Assembly (NCBI GenBank): GCA_030770535.1
Contig: JASVEC010000036.1
Span: forward strand, 1-64,000
Length of the DNA stretch: 64,000 bases
Reading direction: 5' to 3'
Source of the DNA: Batkoa obscura
Taxonomy: Eukaryota; Entomophthoromycota; Entomophthoromycetes; Entomophthorales; Batkoaceae
The notes below the pieces were generated by a model, which did no database searches, was not told the DNA's origin, and was given only the letters and a program-made list of their open reading frames with translations. Shown here piece after piece: positions 57,551 to 64,000 of this stretch (position 1 is the stretch's first letter; the number at the start of each line of letters is the position of its first letter). The position numbers and the translations under genes were made by a program.

Positions 57551-59328
57551 TTGCTTCTCTAAATATAGTTAGTTTTTGAAAAGTAAATTTAGACCCTTTT
57601 TATACTTTTTGGTTCTTCAAATAAAATTTAATTTAATATTCTATAAATAGAATATGCTTTAATTAAATTACATTATTTTGACATTTGGGATGCGACCGCC
57701 TTTTTATTATTAAATGCAAAGCAATATAATTTGATCAGTTTTAAGTGAATTAACCAGATTCAATAGTGAGTCATAAATTATTGATAATTTCGGCTAGTTA
57801 CTATTGATTAAATAAATTAGATAATGTTATTTATAGGATCCTGTGTCAAAAAGATAGAGTTTTACTAACATATTTTATATACATCAAGGATGTATGGCCT
57901 AACAGCTTATTTGTAGTATCTATAATCAAAATACACAAATAAATCTTTGAATGAAAACATCCATATGGAGCTGTTAGTTTCTATACTCCCACATATTTTT
58001 ATTTATTAACAGACTTAAAAGCAATCTTTTGGCAAATGATCCTTATAGACACCTCAATAGAGCTAGATAAAACAATCTTGGTTTTTAAAACGCAATGAAA
58101 CTGGGTATTTATCTATGATAATTCTGCTTTTTATATAGAGCTTCCTCTATTACTACCAAACCACTCCTTTATTTTCCTTCTTATTACAATGCAAATAAAC
58201 TCGCAATCAGCCTTTTAGGTTAGTACATGTTTTGGAAAAACACATAGCTAAATATCAACACATCAGTAAACATATGAGTAAGTTTAAAAGCTCAGTTAAA
58301 ACAAGAATAAAACTTTCTATTTCAATTTTCTAGTTCATTTCCTGTAACGTAAATTTTTGAAAGAAATACTAGATAAGTACTGGAGAAGAAAAGGTTCCCC
58401 TATATTAGTTATTTTAAAATTACCAAAAAAGCAACTATTTCCGTAGCACCCTGTGCTTAATTTGCAATTTTTGCTGAAATTAAAATTAGATAATTAAATC
58501 AGGCTTTTAATCTATGTTAACATTGTATGACTAGAACACAAAACCTCGATAATATGTCTAAATTAAAATTCGGAAATAAAAGTCAACTTCTAATAACCAT
58601 TGTCTTTAGCTTTTTTACACTCTTTTTTATGTATCCCATTTTTGTTGTGACCATTACTGCCTACTATTAGGTTTCAAATATTTAACCGTTTAACACATAG
58701 GCTTCTAACCTCTATTACCTTTCAGAGGCCTTAAATACAAAACTAGAGTTTCCCCTTCGATTTTTTCTCCTCACTGGTGGTTAGTCTCGTTAATATTTAA
58801 TCCTTATCACACTATAATAACAGAGGGCTAAAAATCCTTTTTACATAATAAATTATTGAATTTTTTAAACATTATCACTTTCCATATTTAATTTATGTTG
58901 AATTCCCCTCTTACTTACTACCCACCTGTTTTTCCTAAGCTCTGGTTCTCTTCTATAAAAATAACCGCATTCAATTAACCTTCTCAATAAAACTATGTTT
59001 ATCGCCTCCTTAGCGATTTTTACTAGTTTGTTATGAGCAGCTTTTTGCCCTTTCGAAGTTATCGTTTATTATTTAACTATACATCTTACATCTTCCTCTA
59101 CCATCAATTCTATTTTACTAAATTCAAAAGCCAAATAGCCTTTGAATTTAAATAAAACTATATAGCCATCTAATCTACTAATGAAACATCTACATAAAGT
59201 ATAGTTGCAAAAACTAGTTAAAATAATACACTTATTTTTATAATAAATGATAAAGTCGAGGATTAAAAACAAGTACTAAAATTAAAATTAAATACTTAAC
59301 AAAGCTTTAGAATATAAAATAATAAGCA

Positions 59329-59432
59329 TATAGGGATGTTTTTTTTGATTTCATTACTTTTCTATTTTTTAAACGCTATTTGAGTGGAAAGGTTGTTAGT
59401 AAAATTATAAAATAAAAAAATACATTACCATA
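59329..59432 (-). repeat. palindromic MITE-like element, copy 14
   Basis: TATAGGGATGTTTTTTTTGA left and ATACATTACCATA right; core TTAAACGCTATTTGAGTGG. Confidence 0.86.
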
Positions 59433-59614
59433 CCTATAAATAAATTTTAGACATTAATTATATATATTGAAGTATTTAGCTATACTACTATTGTGGAATT
59501 TAATCAACTTAAGTATAAACAATAAAATTTAAATAGCAATTTTATTAATGAATTAAATAACAATTTTAAAACAAATTCATTCCAATAGTTGAATAATTAT
59601 CACCTATTATAACA

Positions 59615-59718
59615 TATCAGATGTTTTTTTTGATTTCATTATTTTTTCCATTTTTTAAGCGCTATTTGAGCGGAAAGATTGTTAGTAAAATCTTTAAACA
59701 AAAAAATAGATACCCATA
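59615..59718 (-). repeat. palindromic MITE-like element, copy 15
   Basis: TATCAGATGTTTTTTTTGAT left and ATAGATACCCATA right; core TTAAGCGCTATTTGAGCGG. Confidence 0.86.
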
Positions 59719-59858
59719 TTAATATATCAAGTACGAGTATTCCTTTAATATCTCTTATAAAGTGCTGCACACCTTTTTTTCTTAAATATTATCTCTTAAA
59801 TATTGATCATCTAATCATTATCAATAAAGTGAATAATATACGTGCTAGCGCTATTAGA

Positions 59859-59962
59859 TATGGAGATGTTTTTTTGTGTTTAAGAATTTTACTAACAATT
59901 TTTCCACTCAAATAGCGCTTAAAAAATAGAAAAAATAATAAAATCAAAAAAACATCCCTATA
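59859..59962 (+). repeat. palindromic MITE-like element, copy 16
   Basis: TATGGAGATGTTTTTTTGTG left and AAAACATCCCTATA right; core CACTCAAATAGCGCTTAA. Confidence 0.88.
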
Positions 59963-60771
59963 TAATTATAATAATGTAGTTTTTTATATATTTCCATTTT
60001 TTATAACCAATTTACATACCAACAAATCACTTGAAGTAGTTTTTTCCAAAAATGAATAAAAAAATAACTATTTATAGCTGCTATAGCTCCTTTGCGACCT
60101 GACTAACCACCATTTAAGAAAAAAACTATTCTAGGTATGACTAGGTACAAATTAGACATTAAAAGAATTGACTAAATAAATAATCTGATTATAAAAGTTA
60201 CTGCTAAGAAAGTCGCAAAAAAGTTGCTACCAACTTTATTGAAAATATTTAAGAATTAAATTTGTTTTTACAAATTTTAGTTTAAAGTAAATTTTTGAGT
60301 TTTTGAATGCACTAAGTATAGCTGATGAAAGTACCATGCATAGATGAGTCTTTATATAAACTTTGTATATGTCATTTTAATGTATATGCGTTATTTGATG
60401 TATCTGTTAATTTTTGTATAGACTATAAATTATAAATTACATTTATAGTTTGGAGTCTATTGACTTAAAATAATCGAAATATTAAGGTCAAGCTTTCAAC
60501 TTATAATCCGTTAACTTACTATTGTATTCTGATATTATAATGAGTCATAATGAAAAACCAAATGTTGAGTTTAATTATTTTATGATGAATTTCGTTATAT
60601 GAGAATAAAAGTTAAACCAAACTTAATAATAGATAAAATATTTTATTTCGAATAAATATACAGCTATACAATGTTTTTTCTATATGTATCTGTAATTCTA
60701 GGTAATTTAATTATTAAAAAGCTCAAATTACAATAATTAAGAAGTTATTAGTAAAAGATAAAAATTTAATA

Positions 60772-60876
60772 TACGGGGATGTATTTTTTCATTTAAGAAT
60801 TTTACTAACAATCCTTCCACTTAAATAGCGTTCAAAAGATGGAAAAAGTAATAAAATCAAAAAAAACATCTCCATA
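60772..60876 (+). repeat. palindromic MITE-like element, copy 17
   Basis: TACGGGGATGTATTTTTTCA left and AAACATCTCCATA right; core CACTTAAATAGCGTTCAA. Confidence 0.88.
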
Positions 60877-61785
60877 CTATGTATTTTTCATTGTGATTAT
60901 CTATAAAAAGCACTACAAAAGTCTAGAAGCAATAACCAGTTATTTACATCTTCACTTTTATTTGTATTCTATCTACGAAGTTATCCAGAAATATAGTACA
61001 TATACCATGCTGTATTATATCTTATCATGCTCAATATTGCTACATCAATAAATTGTAAGTCAAACTCACAAACTTTGAAAAATTATAATCAAAAATCATA
61101 AAAGCTGTCCTTATATACCTAAAAATCATCGTTTTGTATCAAAACTGATTACATTTCATAAGATTATACAAATTAGTTTTTTCATCCTGTATTATACTCT
61201 TCAATGCAATATTTTCTCATACTGATATCTTCCAAGTATTTATATTTCCTCTTTTTGATCTCTTTAAATATTTAACAAAATCAAACTCTTGAGAATTCAT
61301 TGGCTTTTCAATGTTTCAATAAATTTTAATTTATGAGGTAATAATTTTCACTCAACTCAGCTTAAAGTTTAAAAAAAATGAAAATGATTAACAATATGAT
61401 GTTATCACCAAGTTAATCAAATTCAATTAAAAGTGGAGTTTGAAATAAACGAAAAAAAATGAATAGTAGACGTTTTGATTTTTGAAATAAATAATATATA
61501 TTGATAATAACAAATACTGTTAAGTTTTTGAGATGGTTTACAGCGCATTTTTAGCAATTTATCTACTGTTATAATATAAAATATACAAATATAAAGAGTC
61601 TGGATTTTAAACAAAAATACGCTTATAAACTCTAAAAAAGATCAACATAATAATTATTAGGTCACATACGTTAATCAAACTATAAACATCTCAAGAAATG
61701 CATGTTAACAAAAAAAGCCATTAAATATAGAAGTATAAATATAATTCACGATTCAAAAAAAATAAAATAATTAAAGATATAAAAA

Positions 61786-63396
61786 ATGCAATTCAATTTT
61801 AAAAAGCTGGTCTGTCTTACTTTCTTATTAGTTCTTTTAATCTGTTTTTCGTTTTACTATTTCACTTTAGTTCAAAATGGGAAGTCAAAGTTAAGTTTAT
61901 TTATGCCTAATAAAGGTATAAATGTAGTTAACAAGACGATAGTTGGAGTAGATGAGAACATTATTAATAAGATAGAAGTGCATAATAGTAACAACACTGA
62001 TGATCTGGGTAATAAGATTAAGTTAGATGATAGTAGTAGGAATGATAATGTTTATGGTAAAATTAAGTTAGATAGTTCCAATAATACCGATAATGAAATA
62101 AAAGTAGATAATACCACTAATAATAATGATGATGAGACAGAATTTGATGTTGCTAATACTAATAATGATAACAATAATGTAATAAGGATACCCAACGCTA
62201 ATGACGATAGTAATGATAATAAAGAAATGCCGGTTGACGGTATCAATAATACTGTTAATGATAGAGAAGTGATAAAGATGCACAATACCGATAGTAATAA
62301 TAATGAAAAAACAAAGACACTTGATACTGATGATGAGGATACTGACAAGAAGGAGGTTGCGATTGATAATAATAATAATAATGACTATGTAACAAAGGCA
62401 AACTATGATTATAACAACAAAGTGGAAGTACATAATGATTCAATAACTAATAACAATATAAACAATAATATAATCAACCCAGTCATTGGATATAATTTAA
62501 AATTAGGGAATGAAAGTGAAGCTATGGAATATCAAAATTATGCTAGTATAGCTTATTGCAAATTACAACAAATTGAAGAATGGACTTGTGATTCATGTAA
62601 TACAAATCAACCCGCTAAATTAATATCTACTCATAAGAGTCGACGATATGGTACCTTTGGTATGATACATGTTACTACTAATAATAAAATATTATTATCG
62701 TTTCGTGGTACAGACAATCTAAGTAATAAATTATTAGATTTAAATATTAGAAAAAGGAGGATGAAAGTTGTGGATCCAAATTATAACCAAGATTATCTAA
62801 ATAATATTAAAGTACATTCTGGTATTTTAAGTTCAACAGATTCAATTATTTATGACATGATAGAACAATTAAGATTAAGATTTAATAATGAATTAGATCA
62901 ATATACTTTTGTATTAATTGGACATTCACTTGGTGGTGCTATGGCTAGTTTAGCAAGTATTCGATTACAAAATGAATTAAAATTAAGTTATAATTCAATT
63001 CATTTATATAGTTATGGACAACCAAGAGTAGGTAATGAAGAATTTGTTAAATATTTTAATCATTTACCTTTAACTGCAATGAGAATTGTAAGCCAAAATG
63101 ATATTGTACCCCATTTACCATTAAATAAAATGGGTTATTATCATTTTAATAATGAATATTTTATACACGATAAAAAAGCACAATTCTGCCTACCTCCTAC
63201 TAATACTCCCCCTTATATTATTGATGGTAAACAATCATATTATTTTGAACACCCAGAATGTACTAAAAAATTTGGTTATAAATTTGGTTTTAAATGGCAT
63301 AAGTTTTATTCTGAAAAATCTATTATCTGTGATGGCTATTATATTAAACGTAGGAGAAAAAAATGGACGAAAAAATTCAAATCATTACAACAATAA
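61786..63396 (+). CDS. class 3 lipase with N-terminal membrane anchor and Asn-rich linker
   Basis: 536 residues, one exon (MQFNFKKLVCLTFLL). Residues 8-30 form one hydrophobic segment (signal anchor or uncleaved signal). Residues about 45-225 are a low-complexity Asn/Asp/Thr/Lys linker written in AAT/GAT repeats. The lipase domain starts near residue 240 (YQNYASIAYCKL, LSFRGTDN) and contains IGHSLGGAMASLAS with the nucleophile Ser381, then NDIVPHLPL with Asp439 and WHKFYSEKSIIC with His505 as the likely triad. This matches the Rhizomucor/Thermomyces-type alpha/beta-hydrolase. Cys pairs (WTCDSC, YCKL) could form disulphides. It probably acts in the secretory route or at the cell surface on acylglycerols. 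Minus frames over 62052-62443 are shadows of the linker. Confidence 0.92.
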   Translation: MQFNFKKLVCLTFLLVLLICFSFYYFTLVQNGKSKLSLFMPNKGINVVNKTIVGVDENIINKIEVHNSNNTDDLGNKIKLDDSSRNDNVYGKIKLDSSNNTDNEIKVDNTTNNNDDETEFDVANTNNDNNNVIRIPNANDDSNDNKEMPVDGINNTVNDREVIKMHNTDSNNNEKTKTLDTDDEDTDKKEVAIDNNNNNDYVTKANYDYNNKVEVHNDSITNNNINNNIINPVIGYNLKLGNESEAMEYQNYASIAYCKLQQIEEWTCDSCNTNQPAKLISTHKSRRYGTFGMIHVTTNNKILLSFRGTDNLSNKLLDLNIRKRRMKVVDPNYNQDYLNNIKVHSGILSSTDSIIYDMIEQLRLRFNNELDQYTFVLIGHSLGGAMASLASIRLQNELKLSYNSIHLYSYGQPRVGNEEFVKYFNHLPLTAMRIVSQNDIVPHLPLNKMGYYHFNNEYFIHDKKAQFCLPPTNTPPYIIDGKQSYYFEHPECTKKFGYKFGFKWHKFYSEKSIICDGYYIKRRRKKWTKKFKSLQQ

Positions 63397-63474
63397 TATA
63401 TAATAAAAGTATAATATAATATTATAATAATAATATAATACTTAGCTCATAATAATTTATTTTAGTTTTATATA

Positions 63475-64000
63475 TTATTCATAATTAATAAACCAAGAAA
63501 TAGCTGGTTCAATATGATTTTGATTAATTGTACTCTTTTTAGTACCAAGGAAACCACCAATAAAATTCATTTTGAATTTTTCATTATAATAATTCCAAGT
63601 AAATGGTGTTTTTGTAAAACCAACTGGTATTTGATCATAAGTTAATCCAGAAAACATTCCATAATCTTGTTTCCAATTAATATATTGATTTTGAACATAA
63701 TCTTTATCAGCTTGTAAGTAAGGATAAAATACATTAATCCAACCTCTAATAAAAGGGCCACCAGAACCACCTGAAGGCTTATAGAAACTTGTCCAGAATT
63801 CTTTATTTACATTACTATTATTCTTTTTAACTTTAACAAATTCATTTAATACAGGTATCAATTCTTCAGTCCAATATTTTAAATCTTCAAATTGATTTAA
63901 TACTTTTTGACTTCGATCAATTAAATCTTCCCAATCCTCTACTGTACCTAATAATCCAATTTCTGGTATACCACACATTGTAGTAACTGAATAAGTAAAA
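63475..64000 (-). CDS. DUF4419 domain protein, C-terminal part, cut by window edge
   Basis: On minus the frame runs in from beyond 64000 (TYSVTTMCGIPEIGLLG), so the Met at 63976-63978 is internal and not the start. The visible ~175 residues hold C-G-I-P, GTVEDWEDLIDRSQKV, YWTEELIPVLNEFV, FWTSFYKPSGGSGGPFIRG and GWINVFYPYL. These are the ordered blocks of DUF4419 (CGIP..G..EDW..L..R; FW..; G..GW...F.P), a domain common in fungi and of unknown biochemical role. The C-terminus is complete (AISWFINYE). It converges with the lipase gene about 78 bp away. Confidence 0.88.
   Translation of the reverse strand, partial: FTYSVTTMCGIPEIGLLGTVEDWEDLIDRSQKVLNQFEDLKYWTEELIPVLNEFVKVKKNNSNVNKEFWTSFYKPSGGSGGPFIRGWINVFYPYLQADKDYVQNQYINWKQDYGMFSGLTYDQIPVGFTKTPFTWNYYNEKFKMNFIGGFLGTKKSTINQNHIEPAISWFINYE

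Larger units (their letters stand above)
57551..61785. other. long gene-free stretch with four palindromic elements
   Basis: No gene is supported over about 4.2 kb. Frames at 59069-59272, 59679-59915, 60839-61051 and 61423-61614 are low complexity or translations of palindromic elements. Element copies lie at 59329-59432, 59615-59718, 59859-59962 and 60772-60876. A 9-bp inverted pair CTAACAGCT/AGCTGTTAG occurs around 57899-57979. Confidence 0.6.

Noticed and set aside
62052-62443. Three overlapping minus frames rich in Ser, Leu, Ile or Tyr
   Set aside because: Shadows of the Asn/Asp linker of the lipase.
1-64000. Retrovirus-like, LTR or Polinton-like elements, and CRISPR arrays
   Set aside because: No reverse transcriptase, integrase, capsid-like or polymerase segments and no spaced direct-repeat array were recognised; the only coding mobile element is a plain DNA transposon remnant.

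Overview
The window reads as nuclear DNA of a fungus. It is very AT-rich, with short AT-rich introns (GT..AG, mostly about 45-100 nt, often with CTAAT/TTAAC-like branch sites), asparagine-rich tracts in proteins, and fungal families such as WOPR (Gti1/Pac2) regulators, a Zn2Cys6 factor, an Svp26/Erv26 homologue and an ACS-type MFS transporter. A rhodopsin-like (class A) GPCR, a UDP-glycosyltransferase with signal peptide and several WOPR genes together suggest an early-diverging lineage, perhaps an entomophthoralean of the Conidiobolus type. That placement is inference, not proven by the sequence.

Layout. 1-13 kb is gene-poor: the 5' end of a UDP-glycosyltransferase at the left edge, three dispersed WOPR-domain genes, and many copies of a ~100-bp palindromic element. 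At 13.4 kb lies an elongator tRNA-Met(CAT), then a GPCR (minus), a disordered conserved-looking protein (15.7-16.5 kb) and a 673-residue protein made of repeated helix-turn-helix units (18.8-20.9 kb). From 22.4 to 33.0 kb genes are dense: a small coiled-coil protein, a multi-pass membrane protein, an R-SNARE with an unusual central layer, a Zn2Cys6 factor facing a zinc-finger protein with Asn runs, phosphomannomutase, Svp26/TEX261 and the beta subunit of branched-chain 2-oxoacid dehydrogenase.

33-39 kb is gene-poor again. It holds a decayed copy of the end of the HTH-repeat gene together with its 3' flank, one palindromic element at the break, and a decayed DDE-type DNA transposon. 39-57.6 kb is a second dense block: an ACS-family transporter, exportin-T (tRNA export), an F-box/ankyrin protein, a NIPSNAP-family mitochondrial protein, the Timeless/Tof1/Swi1 fork-protection protein, a C2H2-like zinc-finger protein, the RNase P/MRP subunit Pop5 and a second MFS transporter. 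57.6-61.8 kb is empty except for four more palindromic elements. The window ends with a membrane-anchored class 3 lipase and the 3' part of a DUF4419 gene.

Most named genes are housekeeping and not an operon-like set; Pop5 (tRNA 5' processing), exportin-T and the tRNA-Met gene are in the same window only by chance as far as can be seen. The most unusual observations are the Asn at the zero layer of the R-SNARE plus an intron that splits its start codon, the HTH-repeat gene with a decayed partial duplicate whose homology runs about 0.4-0.5 kb past the stop codon, the palindromic repeat family confined to gene-poor stretches, and the cluster of WOPR genes within such a stretch. No retrovirus-like, LTR or Polinton-like element was recognised.
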